64,000 bases of DNA from Rhizobium leguminosarum (GTDB lineage Bacteria > Pseudomonadota > Alphaproteobacteria > Rhizobiales > Rhizobiaceae): NCBI RefSeq assembly GCF_002953715.1, contig NZ_CP025013.1:620001-684000 (forward strand), in the 5' to 3' direction. The first letter of the stretch is position 1. Each line of letters begins with the position of its first letter. The notes under the pieces were generated by a model, which was not told where the DNA came from, searched no databases, and was given only the letters and a program-made list of their open reading frames with translations. Below are positions 8,904 to 16,689 of this stretch, piece after piece. The position numbers and the translations under genes were made by a program.

Positions 8904-9189
8904 AGAACATTCGATTTCCAATATCGTGGGCGTCTATGCGACCAACGAAAGCGCCCGATCAAGCCATCCAGGCAAACCGATTAGGTATGTGGCTTGACAA
9001 GTTGGCACCCAAAACGGGATTCGGGAGAATCCAGCAAACGTTTTATAAGAAGCGTGTTTATCGGTGAGGTCGCTGGACCTCTCGGCCTGCCGCGATCCCA
9101 ACATTCCTTAACCGGGAACGTTGTCAGGCTAGGTCGTGTTTCGCCAGCATATCGGCTACGCAATTGACCAGTCGATTGTTCGATCCCCT

Positions 9190-9390
9190 TCAAGAGCTAC
9201 GTTTTGGCAGGCCGCTGCGCATCGAAGGCACAGTTCGTTTTAAACGCCGACGATGATTGGTCTCGCTTATGTAAGTTTCGGATGCAAGATCACTGAGGTA
9301 TCTTACGATGGGATCGCTCCGCCGGGATTTTCCTCTGACCTGAGTCCGAATTTCCCTCCAGTTTTCGGGGATCAGGGCATGAACGTCCAT
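9190..9390 (-). CDS. small hypothetical protein coupled to the GlxA-type regulator
   Basis: A 66-codon frame whose ATG overlaps the stop codon of the upstream AraC/GlxA gene (TAATG), an arrangement typical of coupled genes. The product starts MDVHALIPENWREIRTQVRG and becomes strongly basic towards the end. I recognise no domain. It could be the surviving 5' end of a longer gene that was cut by the rearrangement at 8-9 kb, or a spurious frame. Confidence 0.3.
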   Translation of the reverse strand: MDVHALIPENWREIRTQVRGKSRRSDPIVRYLSDLASETYISETNHRRRLKRTVPSMRSGLPKRSS

Positions 9391-10415
9391 TACAATCGCA
9401 GCTCCTGTCGGCGCGCCTGACGGGTCTCATAAACCAAATACTTGGATCGTTCGAGACCGGCAGGCGCGGAACGTTGAAAGCGGCCGCGATAGTGGTTAGG
9501 GCTCACTCCGATCGTTCGCGTAAAGGCGCGGCGCATCGCATTGACGTCGGTAAAGCCGCACATGGCGGCGATCTTCTGCAGCGGCTGGGCGGTATCCTCC
9601 AGCAGACGGCGGGCAGCGTCGGTTCGCGCTGCCGTGACGAAATCAGCCGGTGTCATGCCGAGCTCACGGCGAAATACTCGGGCAAAATTGCGTTTGCTCA
9701 TGCCGATCTTCTGCGCAAGATCATCGACGGCGAGCGGAGCGCCGAGATTTGCTAGCACATATTCCTGCGCCTTCTGGATCAGCGTCGTTTCCGACATCTG
9801 GCCGACGAGGTGGGCGCTGAACTGCGATTGTCCTCCGGGACGCTTCATGAACATCACCATGTAGCGGGCGACGATCATCGCAATGTCGCGCCCGTGATCC
9901 TCTTCGACCAGCGAGAGCGCCAGATCGATGCCCGAGGTGACGCCCGCCGCCGTGATGAGCGCGCCGTCGCGAATATAGATCGCGTCGGGATCGAGATCGA
10001 TCGCCGGAAAGTCTCTGGCGAACTTGTCAGCACATTCCCAATGCGTCGTCACCTTCTTTCCCTCGAGCAGCCCCGCCGCCGCGAGCAGGAACACGCCCGT
10101 ACAGATCGACCCGAAGCGCCGCACCGTTGGCACCCGCCGCTGCAGCCATGCAATGACGTCCGAATCGATCGTCTGGAATGATGGGTCGCCGGCGACAAGC
10201 AGCGTGTCGATCGGCTCGTCCGGGTCGAAGATCGTCCGGTCGGCCAGGAACCGAAGCTGGCCCGTTCCGCTCACGGACGGCGCTCCCGTCGACATGATCT
10301 GTATGTCGTATGCGTCCATATCGCCAAGCCTTCGGGCGGCTTCCCAGAAGACCTCGGCGGGACCGACGATATCCAGAGACTGGACCCCGGGAGGGGAAAG
10401 AATAACGATGCGCAT
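9390..10415 (-). CDS. GlxA-family regulator (DJ-1/PfpI domain plus AraC HTH)
   Basis: Transcriptional regulator of 341 residues. Residues 1 to about 190 form a DJ-1/PfpI-like domain with the nucleophile-elbow Cys105 in FGSICTGVFLLA. Residues about 215-315 form two AraC-type helix-turn-helix units (IGMSKRNFARVFRRELGM and FTDVNAMRRAFTRTIGVSP). GlxA-type regulators usually activate amide, amine or quaternary-amine catabolism genes. It is the last gene of the minus-strand nitrile hydratase/cobalt group, 70 bases after the small hypothetical gene, so it may control nitrile or amide use. The ATG at 10415 begins MRIVILSPPG, the usual family start. Confidence 0.9.
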   Translation of the reverse strand: MRIVILSPPGVQSLDIVGPAEVFWEAARRLGDMDAYDIQIMSTGAPSVSGTGQLRFLADRTIFDPDEPIDTLLVAGDPSFQTIDSDVIAWLQRRVPTVRRFGSICTGVFLLAAAGLLEGKKVTTHWECADKFARDFPAIDLDPDAIYIRDGALITAAGVTSGIDLALSLVEEDHGRDIAMIVARYMVMFMKRPGGQSQFSAHLVGQMSETTLIQKAQEYVLANLGAPLAVDDLAQKIGMSKRNFARVFRRELGMTPADFVTAARTDAARRLLEDTAQPLQKIAAMCGFTDVNAMRRAFTRTIGVSPNHYRGRFQRSAPAGLERSKYLVYETRQARRQELRL

Positions 10416-10486
10416 TGCCTTGACCCCTGTTGCGATGCGGATCCGGAAATGCCCGCATCTTCAAACCATGCAATTAGCCTGCCAGC

Positions 10487-10750
10487 TCACGAAAGACCGC
10501 GGCGGATCTGCCGGCTGTCGAGATGGAAATTCCAATGTGCCGGCGCCTCACTCGCCTCGATCTTCTGCCGGGCGGCGCCGAGCAAGGCAGCGGCGTTCTG
10601 CCTGGCGAAGGTGAGGCATTCGTCCGGTGAAAGCCTGGGACCGAGCAATGTCCGCAGCGCAAGCCGGTGGATGAAGCATTGGCCGCCATTGCCGGCGGCA
10701 AACTGGAGTGCGTCGATATCCTCGCGCCATATGAGGTGCAACTCTTCCAC
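10487..10750 (-). CDS. small conserved-looking hypothetical protein
   Basis: An 87-residue product beginning at a GTG located two bases after the cbtA stop, so it is translationally linked to cbtA. It has no membrane segment or signal peptide and two Cys (GGQCFIHR and DECLTFARQ). Its helical, balanced composition and tight placement suggest a true gene of the cobalt/nitrile hydratase operon. I do not recognise a domain. Confidence 0.55.
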   Translation of the reverse strand: MEELHLIWREDIDALQFAAGNGGQCFIHRLALRTLLGPRLSPDECLTFARQNAAALLGAARQKIEASEAPAHWNFHLDSRQIRRGLS

Positions 10751-10751
10751 C

Positions 10752-11483
10752 CTATGCCTCGAAACGCCGGAAGAACGTGCCCGTCAGCGATCCAAGCAGC
10801 GCCCAGAAGACGAGGCTGGTCATGGCGGCGGCAGCGATGAACTGATGCTCCAGCGCTTCGGGAGCGAGCGGATGCTGGCCCTCGGGCGCAGCCGGCGCAC
10901 CGATCACATGCGGAGCAGCGATCAGCACGATGGCAGCGACCGCTGTCCATGGCTTCCTGTGAAAGGCGATCAGGGCAAGGCCGCAGGCCGTCGCAGCGGC
11001 CGTCGCTATCCACCAGACCTGCCGGTCGGCAAGCGGCGCCGATGGCGTGCCCGGCAGTTCGGGCGGCAATCCCAGCATCGGCGCGATCATCACGCAGACA
11101 AACCCTGCCAGTCCCCACATCAACCCCTCACGCCAGCCGAGCGCCTTGCCGCGCATCGAGATCAACCCGGTCAGCGCCAGCGCATAGCCGATGGCGGTGA
11201 GAATATTGGCGGCCAGCGTGAAGGCCGTCCGCTCGAGACCATCGGCAGGCTCCCAACCTCCCTCTTCATGATCATGTTCGGCCATCGCCGCATGATCGTG
11301 CCCAGCGGGAACGATGGTTGCGATGTCGGCCGGCTGCGTTGTCTCGCCCGCATTCTCATAAACTTCGGCCTGGGCGATGAGCCGGCTCGTGCCGAAGAAC
11401 TGGACGGTCGTGACAGCGGTTCCAACGATGCTGCCGACGAGCACCGCGGTGAAGACGATCGAGCGAAACAGCGACATTGTCAT
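10752..11483 (-). CDS. cbtA: cobalt transporter subunit CbtA
   Basis: Predicted inner-membrane cobalt-uptake protein, 243 residues from this start. About five to six hydrophobic segments are visible, plus a periplasmic His-rich stretch (HDHAAMAEHDHEE) of the sort that binds Co2+. The frame is open further upstream, but a GAGAGG ribosome site lies just before ATG-ACA-ATG at 11483, and MSLFRSIVF is the normal CbtA N-terminus. It follows cbtB directly. CbtAB is usually governed by a cobalamin riboswitch; here it is placed behind nitrile hydratase genes instead, so its task is probably to supply cobalt to that enzyme. Confidence 0.9.
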   Translation of the reverse strand: MTMSLFRSIVFTAVLVGSIVGTAVTTVQFFGTSRLIAQAEVYENAGETTQPADIATIVPAGHDHAAMAEHDHEEGGWEPADGLERTAFTLAANILTAIGYALALTGLISMRGKALGWREGLMWGLAGFVCVMIAPMLGLPPELPGTPSAPLADRQVWWIATAAATACGLALIAFHRKPWTAVAAIVLIAAPHVIGAPAAPEGQHPLAPEALEHQFIAAAAMTSLVFWALLGSLTGTFFRRFEA

Positions 11484-11490
11484 TTTCCTC

Positions 11491-11679
11491 TCAGTGGCAC
11501 GGAAACGCGTTGGCATGGCGTGTGTCATGGGCAGCATTGTGGACGACTTCGATATGCGAGAAGCCGACAAAGCCGACGATCATCAGGCCGAGGCAGGCGG
11601 CAATCGCCGACTGAAGCAGCCTGGTCGCGGAGGCCGTGGCAACAGGTGCCGAGGATGAGACGATAGTGGGCGTGGACAT
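11491..11679 (-). CDS. cbtB: cobalt transporter subunit CbtB
   Basis: Small membrane protein of 62 residues with one transmembrane helix (about residues 20-40) and the diagnostic C-terminal metal motif HNAAHDTRHANAFPCH. The longer frame to 11805 is not used, because MSTPTIVSSS at 11679 is the normal family start and follows an AAAGG-type ribosome site. CbtB works with CbtA in cobalt uptake. No B12-riboswitch-like sequence is apparent in the 160 bases upstream, which instead hold a rhizobial palindromic repeat. Confidence 0.93.
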   Translation of the reverse strand: MSTPTIVSSSAPVATASATRLLQSAIAACLGLMIVGFVGFSHIEVVHNAAHDTRHANAFPCH

Positions 11680-11736
11680 CGGAAAACCTTTCAACTTGGC
11701 GCGTTCGGCGCCGATAACATGTTGACTGAAGGGCCA

Positions 11737-11784
11737 GCGCATAACCCCGAAAATCGGAATCGGTTTTCGGAAAGGACTATGCGC
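11737..11784. repeat. rhizobial intergenic palindromic repeat
   Basis: A 48-base imperfect palindrome bounded by GCGC, with CCGAAAATCGGAATCGG and TTTTCGG in its core; the outer arms GCGCATA and TATGCGC pair. Sequences of this design (GCATGA..CCGAAAA..CCG..TTTTCGG..ATGC) are widespread between genes in Rhizobium and Agrobacterium. It separates the nitrile hydratase genes from cbtBA and may fold in the transcript. Only one copy is seen in this window. Confidence 0.6.
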
Positions 11785-11842
11785 CAATTCAAAGTGATAG
11801 AGCATTGGCGCGTCCTGGTGGACGCGTGGTGCTCCATGCTGA

Positions 11843-12169
11843 TCAGGCCGCGAAGGCGGCCTTGATCTCGTCTGCGTCGATGACGCCGGATTTCACCACG
11901 GCCTTTTCGAGGGCGGCCACGAACTGATCGTAGTAGTTCCAGGAGGATCGATCGACCGGGTGGGCGGCCTCCCAGGCGCCGATCGCGCCGATCAGCTCGT
12001 CCCGGAACTCGTCCCATTCGAAGAAGCCGTCCTTAGCGAGCGCAAGCGCCATGCCGAAGGCCTTTCGCTCCCACTCACTGCCGAAGCAAAGCGAGCCGTT
12101 CGCCCGCGGCGGATTGTCGGTGCTGCCCATCATCTCGGTGACGGCGAAATGCTCGAATTGCGTCAGCAC
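11843..12169 (-). CDS. nitrile hydratase accessory (activator) protein
   Basis: Protein of 108 residues resembling the N-terminal part of nitrile hydratase beta subunits, as in the NhlE/P14K activator family. Motifs seen are FGSEWERKAFGMALAL and WNYYDQFVAALEKAV. In cobalt nitrile hydratases this protein carries the cobalt-loaded alpha subunit and exchanges it into the enzyme (self-subunit swapping). A GTG at 12169 has a strong GAGGAGG site upstream; the longer frame to 12205 would overlap nthA. It lies 10 bases after the nthA stop, giving the order beta-alpha-activator typical of cobalt-type operons. Confidence 0.87.
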   Translation of the reverse strand: MLTQFEHFAVTEMMGSTDNPPRANGSLCFGSEWERKAFGMALALAKDGFFEWDEFRDELIGAIGAWEAAHPVDRSSWNYYDQFVAALEKAVVKSGVIDADEIKAAFAA

Positions 12170-12179
12170 GGCGCCCTCC

Positions 12180-12797
12180 TCACGCTGCCCTGGCGACGGC
12201 GACACCCATCATCGCTTCCGGGGTGACAAGGGCCTCGAGTTCGGCTTCGGAAAGCCCATCCGTGCCGGCCGGGCGTTCCGGCACGACGAACCAGCGGATC
12301 TGGGCGCTGGAATCCCAGACCTTGATCTCGACCGCATCGGGAACCGCGAGCCCGAACTCCGTCAGCACGGCGCGCGGCTCGCGGGCGGCGCGGCTGCGGA
12401 AGGTCGGGTCCTTGTACCAGTAGGGCGGCAGGCCGAGCACCGGCCAGGGATAGCAGGAGCACAGCGTGCAGATGATGAGGTTATGGACATCGGGGGCGTT
12501 GGCCACCGCGCGCATGTGCTCGCCCTCGGCGCCCGCCATGCCTTCGGGCAACTGAAGCTCGGCGATGGCCTTTGGCGTGTCGGCGACGAGCCTGTCCTTG
12601 AACTTGGGGTCGACCCAGGCGCGCGCGACGATCTTTGCGCCGTTGAACGGCCCCATCTTGGTCTCGAAGAAATCGAGGACGGTATCGACGGTTTTGTCGG
12701 TGATCACGCCCTTCTTGATCAGCAGGGCTTCCAGGGCTTTGACGCGGGCGGCACTGTAGGCTTCCCGGTCCTCGCGATAGTGAAAACGGTCCATCAT
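12180..12797 (-). CDS. nthA: nitrile hydratase alpha subunit, cobalt type
   Basis: Catalytic subunit hydrating nitriles to amides in the cytoplasm; 205 residues, normal length. The metal-claw motif CTLCSC occupies residues 110-115, followed by YPWPVLG. The Thr in the second position is the hallmark of cobalt enzymes (iron enzymes carry Ser), and the first and third Cys would be oxidised to sulfinic and sulfenic acids. The start is the first of two adjacent ATG codons (12797), after a GGAGCG site; the frame is open upstream within nthB but without alpha-subunit homology. The surrounding cobalt transporter and CobW-like gene agree with the cobalt call. Confidence 0.96.
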   Translation of the reverse strand: MMDRFHYREDREAYSAARVKALEALLIKKGVITDKTVDTVLDFFETKMGPFNGAKIVARAWVDPKFKDRLVADTPKAIAELQLPEGMAGAEGEHMRAVANAPDVHNLIICTLCSCYPWPVLGLPPYWYKDPTFRSRAAREPRAVLTEFGLAVPDAVEIKVWDSSAQIRWFVVPERPAGTDGLSEAELEALVTPEAMMGVAVARAA

Positions 12798-12822
12798 TGT
12801 TGTTCGCTCCTTGACTAGCGGC

Positions 12823-13566
12823 TCAGGCGGCCTTCGAGGCTTCGGCGGCTTCCGGTGCCTCGACATAGTGTGCGTAGAGATCGGCGTAGAGGCTGAAGTT
12901 CCCCTCGGCATTGTCAGGCCAGAGGTCGCTCGGTTCGAAGCGAACGCAGTAGACCGGCATCGCCGCGCCGACGCCGTCGGGGCCGGTGTCGCAAAGATAG
13001 GTGTAAGCGCCGTCATAGACGGTCTCGATCGTTCCGAACTTGTTGCGGAGAAAGCCGGGCAGCCTCGTATGCTCGACGGTCGGCACATTGCGGATCGCCA
13101 CCGTATCGCCGACCTTGAATTCGAAGGTCACGGCGACGTCGCGCTTGGGGCTGTCGCCTTCGACAAGATATTGCACGACGCGCTGGTCGATCGCCTCATC
13201 GCCGGCTTCGGGCAGCGGCTTCGACGGCTCGTTGTAATATTCCTCAGTCAGCGCATCGAGCTCTTCGGCGGTGATGTAGCCGTTGTCGACGAAGTATCCC
13301 GATATCCCGCCGAGCCACTTCTCGTAATAGCGAAACTTGAAGTAATCGAAGGGATTGAGGGACTCCGCCCCCTTCCTGAGATCCGCCCAGGTCCAGATGG
13401 TCTTGAATGTCGACGGCGTCTCGGGAAGCGGAAGCTGCGGCGAAAGGGCCATCATCGCCGTATGGATGCCGAAGATCCTGGTCTCCCAGACATCGACAAA
13501 GATGCGCGTTTCGGTGCTCACGGGACCCAGCCCCTCGAGGCCCCCAAGATAGTGCTGAAGTTTCAT
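12823..13566 (-). CDS. nthB: nitrile hydratase beta subunit
   Basis: Structural subunit of 247 residues forming the active-site cleft with alpha. The N-terminal LGGLEGLGPV and the segments ETRIFGIHTAM and FDYFKFRYYEKWL are characteristic, and the C-terminal half is the SH3-like barrel with GDTVAIRN and TRLPGFLRNKFG, which carries conserved Arg residues. AAGGA precedes the ATG at 13566. The beta gene is upstream of alpha, the order seen in cobalt-type operons such as that of Rhodococcus rhodochrous J1. Confidence 0.95.
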   Translation of the reverse strand: MKLQHYLGGLEGLGPVSTETRIFVDVWETRIFGIHTAMMALSPQLPLPETPSTFKTIWTWADLRKGAESLNPFDYFKFRYYEKWLGGISGYFVDNGYITAEELDALTEEYYNEPSKPLPEAGDEAIDQRVVQYLVEGDSPKRDVAVTFEFKVGDTVAIRNVPTVEHTRLPGFLRNKFGTIETVYDGAYTYLCDTGPDGVGAAMPVYCVRFEPSDLWPDNAEGNFSLYADLYAHYVEAPEAAEASKAA

Positions 13567-13601
13567 CGGATCGTTCCTTTATGAAGTGACGACGGAGGTG
13601 A

Positions 13602-14102
13602 TCAGGCGGTCGCGGATTTCTTGCCGGCCAGAAGATGGGTTCCGATTTCCGAGATCAGGCCGAAGACACCGCCGAGCAGCATCGCCGCCATGGCGACGAG
13701 GGTCGGATGATTGAGACCTGCGGTGACGATCGTCGTGTCCGTTGCCGCGCTGGTGCCAACGAGCGAAGCGAAGCCGAAGACGATCGCCGGAGGAAAGCTC
13801 AGGATCGGGATGGCCGAGACAAGGATCATTGCCGCCGTGCCGGCGCCGACCAGGATCGCGGCGAAGATCGGATGGGCCGGGCCATATTGGATGATCAGCA
13901 GGGTGATCGAGGCGATTCCGATGCCGGTCCAGTTGGAGACGATCGATTTGACCAGTCCCTGATTTCCACCGCCGCAGGCGAAGAACGAAGCCCAGGCGAT
14001 GAAGGTGACCCACACGGGAACGGGAAATATCGTCGCGGTGATATAGGTGTCGATGGCACCGAGCACACCGAGGCTGATCATTGCGGCAACGAGCGGGGGC
14101 AT
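13602..14102 (-). CDS. DUF1097 family inner-membrane protein
   Basis: A hydrophobic 166-residue protein with about five transmembrane segments (for example AAMISLGVLGAIDTYITATI and FAAILVGAGTAAMILVSAI) matching the DUF1097/YcdZ family of unknown function. AAGGAG lies just before the ATG. It stands between the CobW-like gene and nthB, 35 bases from each, and so belongs to the same transcription unit. Its position suggests transport of a nitrile, amide or cobalt, but nothing in the sequence demonstrates this. Confidence 0.8.
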   Translation of the reverse strand: MPPLVAAMISLGVLGAIDTYITATIFPVPVWVTFIAWASFFACGGGNQGLVKSIVSNWTGIGIASITLLIIQYGPAHPIFAAILVGAGTAAMILVSAIPILSFPPAIVFGFASLVGTSAATDTTIVTAGLNHPTLVAMAAMLLGGVFGLISEIGTHLLAGKKSATA

Positions 14103-14139
14103 GGGTCTGTCTCCTTGTTGAGGGTTGGGCGGATGCGGA

Positions 14140-15114
14140 TCAGGACGCCAGCGCGCGGGGCTGGCTGAGGCAGCTCATGAAGCCGTCGCGAAGCATCGCT
14201 TCGTCGAGGTTCCTACCGATGAAAACGATTTCGTTAAGCCGCGTTTCCGAAAGTGCCCAGGCTTTCCCCGGGCGTCCTTCGAGTGTCATGTGCACGCCGT
14301 GAAAGACATAGCGGCGCTGTTCGCCTTGAAAGTGCAGCACGCCCTTCATGCGGAAAAGGTCCGAGCCGATCTCCTGAACCAGGCGATTGAGCCAGATGCT
14401 CAGTGCCGCCGGATCGAGCGGACCGAATTCCTGGATCGCCACGCAGCCGATGCTCTGGTCGTGGTCGTGTTCAAGGTCCTTGAGTATATCGGGATCGATC
14501 GCCAGGATGTTCTTGAGATCGAAGGCACCGACGTCGAGCACCGCGGAGAGTTCGACCTTGCAATCGCTCGTTCGGATGATCCGGGCGAGCGGATTGATCC
14601 CGCGCAGATGCTGCTCGGTGGCGGCCAGATCCTCGGCACTCTCCAGATCGATCTTGTTGAGCAGCAGCACGTCTGCGAAGCTGATCTGCTCCATCGCCTC
14701 GTCCTGTGAAAGCTGCTGCTTCACGTGGCGGGCGTCGACAACCGTCACGATCGCATCGAGCTGCAGCCGTTCGGCGAGCGTTTCGTCGAGAAGGAAGGAC
14801 TGGATGACGGGCGCCGGATCGGCAAGACCCGAGGTCTCGATGATGATGCGGTCGATCGGCCGGCCGGAGCGCAGCAGTTCGCCGATCGCGGAGATGAGAT
14901 CGCCTCTCACGGTGCAGCAGATGCAGCCATTGTTCAGCTCGATGATCTCGTCGGTCGTCGGCACGACAAGCTTTCCGTCGATGCCGACCTCGCCGTACTC
15001 GTTGACGATCACCGCCACGCGCTCGTTTCCGATCAAGGTCAGTAGGTGATTGAGAAGCGTGGTCTTCCCGGCCCCGAGGAACCCGGTCAGAATTGTCGTC
15101 GCAAGCTTTGTCAT
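14140..15114 (-). CDS. CobW-like (COG0523) GTPase, probable cobalt chaperone for nitrile hydratase
   Basis: G3E-family GTPase of 324 residues. Visible are P-loop GFLGAGKTT (11-19), the metal-binding CICC (64-67), ETSG (93-96), NKID (153-156), an EHDHDQ His cluster and a C-terminal CobW_C domain (LFRMKGVLHFQGE). COG0523 proteins deliver Zn, Co or Fe to client enzymes, and one subgroup is found with nitrile hydratases. As the first gene of the operon, followed by DUF1097, nthB, nthA, activator and CbtBA, its likely job is cobalt insertion. A zinc-homeostasis role is the alternative. An inverted repeat at 15231-15250 may control the operon. Confidence 0.92.
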   Translation of the reverse strand: MTKLATTILTGFLGAGKTTLLNHLLTLIGNERVAVIVNEYGEVGIDGKLVVPTTDEIIELNNGCICCTVRGDLISAIGELLRSGRPIDRIIIETSGLADPAPVIQSFLLDETLAERLQLDAIVTVVDARHVKQQLSQDEAMEQISFADVLLLNKIDLESAEDLAATEQHLRGINPLARIIRTSDCKVELSAVLDVGAFDLKNILAIDPDILKDLEHDHDQSIGCVAIQEFGPLDPAALSIWLNRLVQEIGSDLFRMKGVLHFQGEQRRYVFHGVHMTLEGRPGKAWALSETRLNEIVFIGRNLDEAMLRDGFMSCLSQPRALAS

Positions 15115-15471
15115 GGCCTCATCCCTCGGCGTTCGGACGCGCCTACCGTCCCAGTCGGCTGACCGAGGCGAGAAGGCGGCTATGTTACTGTTTGCGGGTC
15201 CGATGCTGCGTAGGTCTCGATCGGATGAGAGGAATTACAATGGTAATTCCGCAAGGAGGCAATAGGGCCGACGTCTCATATTCGGCCAAAGAAATTGCAA
15301 AAACTGCCAAAATGATAGGCGTTTTGTGAGATGATCAATAATTGTGCAGATCGTCTATTAATTGATCTTATTGCAACATTTTTCCATCATGGGCGAGTTT
15401 GGCTCGAAGCAGATCCGCCCTCGCGGTCAAGCCCACGAGCAAGTACCTAGGCGGTTGGTGCCGTGTTGTAG
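15115..15471. other. AT-rich promoter region upstream of the nitrile hydratase operon
   Basis: No gene. It holds the operator-like inverted repeat at 15231-15250 and a wider pair of seven-base arms, GATCAAT (15333-15339) and ATTGATC (15361-15367), 21 bases apart. The segment is clearly AT-richer than its surroundings, as expected for a regulated promoter. The left part is the probable control region of the CobW-like gene; the right part borders the decayed amidohydrolase. Confidence 0.5.
15231..15250. promoter_or_regulatory. inverted repeat GGAATTAC-N4-GTAATTCC, candidate operator
   Basis: Perfect eight-base arms around AATG, located 117-136 bases upstream of the CobW-like start codon. Symmetry and size fit a dimeric repressor site. 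The regulator is unknown; it is not an obvious cobalamin or zinc (Zur) site by eye. Confidence 0.45.
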
Positions 15472-16589
15472 TCATGTGACCGAGCGGCGGTCATTCGGGG
15501 TCCAGGGCGGTGGAAAATCGAGAGCCTGGTCGAGCTGCTTGTCGGGTCGGAAGCCAAGCCTTTTTTCAGTGCGCTTCGGATAGGGTTTGTGGTTGCCGGA
15601 TGGACGGAAGCCCATGGGGGATACAATTTGACGCCGACGAAGCCGTGCTCCGTTAGAGCTCTCCTAGCGGTCACGAGCGAACTTACCGTTCCCTTGATGT
15701 TCGCACGGAAGGCAACTTCGCGCAGCGGGTCGAAGCCGATATAACCATGAACTGCCGGCCGATCCCCTGATCTGCGGGAGATGTAGTCCATCACCTCCAT
15801 TTGTTTGGCGAGAGGCGTTCTCACATCTTCGAAGAGCCACTCGTCGTAGTCGACCAGAAGCGGCGTTAACATTACTGGCTCAAATCCTTGTCGGCGTGCG
15901 TCAGCGACGAGTTGATCCACCAGAACATGGCGATAAAGACGGAATAGACTGAACCATTCGAGGTAACGGCTGAACATGCCAAGGTCGACGAAAGCACGCG
16001 CACTTGCAGCCCGAGCTTCGTTCATGGTCAGGGGAGCAACTGCGCTCGCGCGTGCTGTCCCAGGCTTGCCTCCGATGACGAAGTCCAGAAACTTCGTTTC
16101 TCCGCTTTCCGGTGGAGCGGCATCATGCTCCCCAGCGGTTCCCATGGTCGCAGGACCCCGGTTGCGGCTGCGCCTGTCAATCTCGAGGAGAAATCCTGCC
16201 ATATCCTCGATGGCAGCCTGGCGCGCCTGCTCTCGATTTGCCGCAGTTCTTTCCGGATGAACCTTGTTCGTCAGCACACGGATTTCCTGATCAGCGTCAG
16301 GTGCTGTGTTGGTTCCGAGGAGGCGCAAGGCCAATTCGATAGCGACATCTATTGCGTCGGGATCCCATACCCCCATGACATGGAAGGACTGCTCAGGGTA
16401 GTTTTCGAAAACAACTTGCCGCAGGAAGCGGGTGGTGGGTAGGTCGGAAGCGTTGAATAGATGACAATGAGCGTCGATAAGAGGCTGCCCCTTGCCGGGC
16501 GCGGTCGGCGTTGCATTGTCACTCGTGCATCCTGTCGAAAGCGCAGCTCCGAATAACGCGCTCTGTCGCAGGAAATCTCTTCGCAGCAT
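15472..16589 (-). pseudogene. lipoprotein amidohydrolase, frameshifted and 3'-truncated
   Basis: The start MLRRDFLRQSALFGAALSTGC (ATG at 16589, GAGGGGG site) is a twin-arginine-like lipoprotein signal with the lipid-anchored Cys in TGCTS. LIDAHCHLF gives the amidohydrolase metal ligands, and HGYIGFDPLREV and GFVGVKLYPP are conserved barrel strands. After VKLYPP the uninterrupted frame turns to unrelated sequence and ends at 15447. In another frame the homology resumes as MGFRPSGNHKPYP...KQLDQALDF and stops at 15472. A one-base loss in the G-run at 15616-15620 (plus strand) explains the shift. Even so the barrel is incomplete, so the gene is probably dead. Confidence 0.7.
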
Positions 16590-16689
16590 GAATGGCTCCC
16601 CCTCAGAAGTCCGGACATGCAACCACAGGGTCAGCGGCTTTGCAACCGCTGGCAATAAAGAGGCAGGACGCCCAGCACGAGGCACTTTT

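Larger units (their letters stand above)
8600..9189. other. non-coding or decayed region
   Basis: No intact gene is supported. It contains a GAGTTCCATAAATG motif (8863-8876) that recurs at two other module borders, an 18-base imperfect palindrome (8886-8903), and a 43-codon frame from an ATG at 8936 to a stop at 9065-9067 (product begins MRPTKAPDQAIQANRLGMW) that I cannot identify. The AT-rich palindrome followed by a short ATG frame looks like a promoter and gene start whose body was lost. Confidence 0.4.

Noticed and set aside
11680..11842. Cobalamin riboswitch before cbtB
   Set aside because: The expected B12-box and pairing elements were not seen; the segment is taken up by a rhizobial palindromic repeat.
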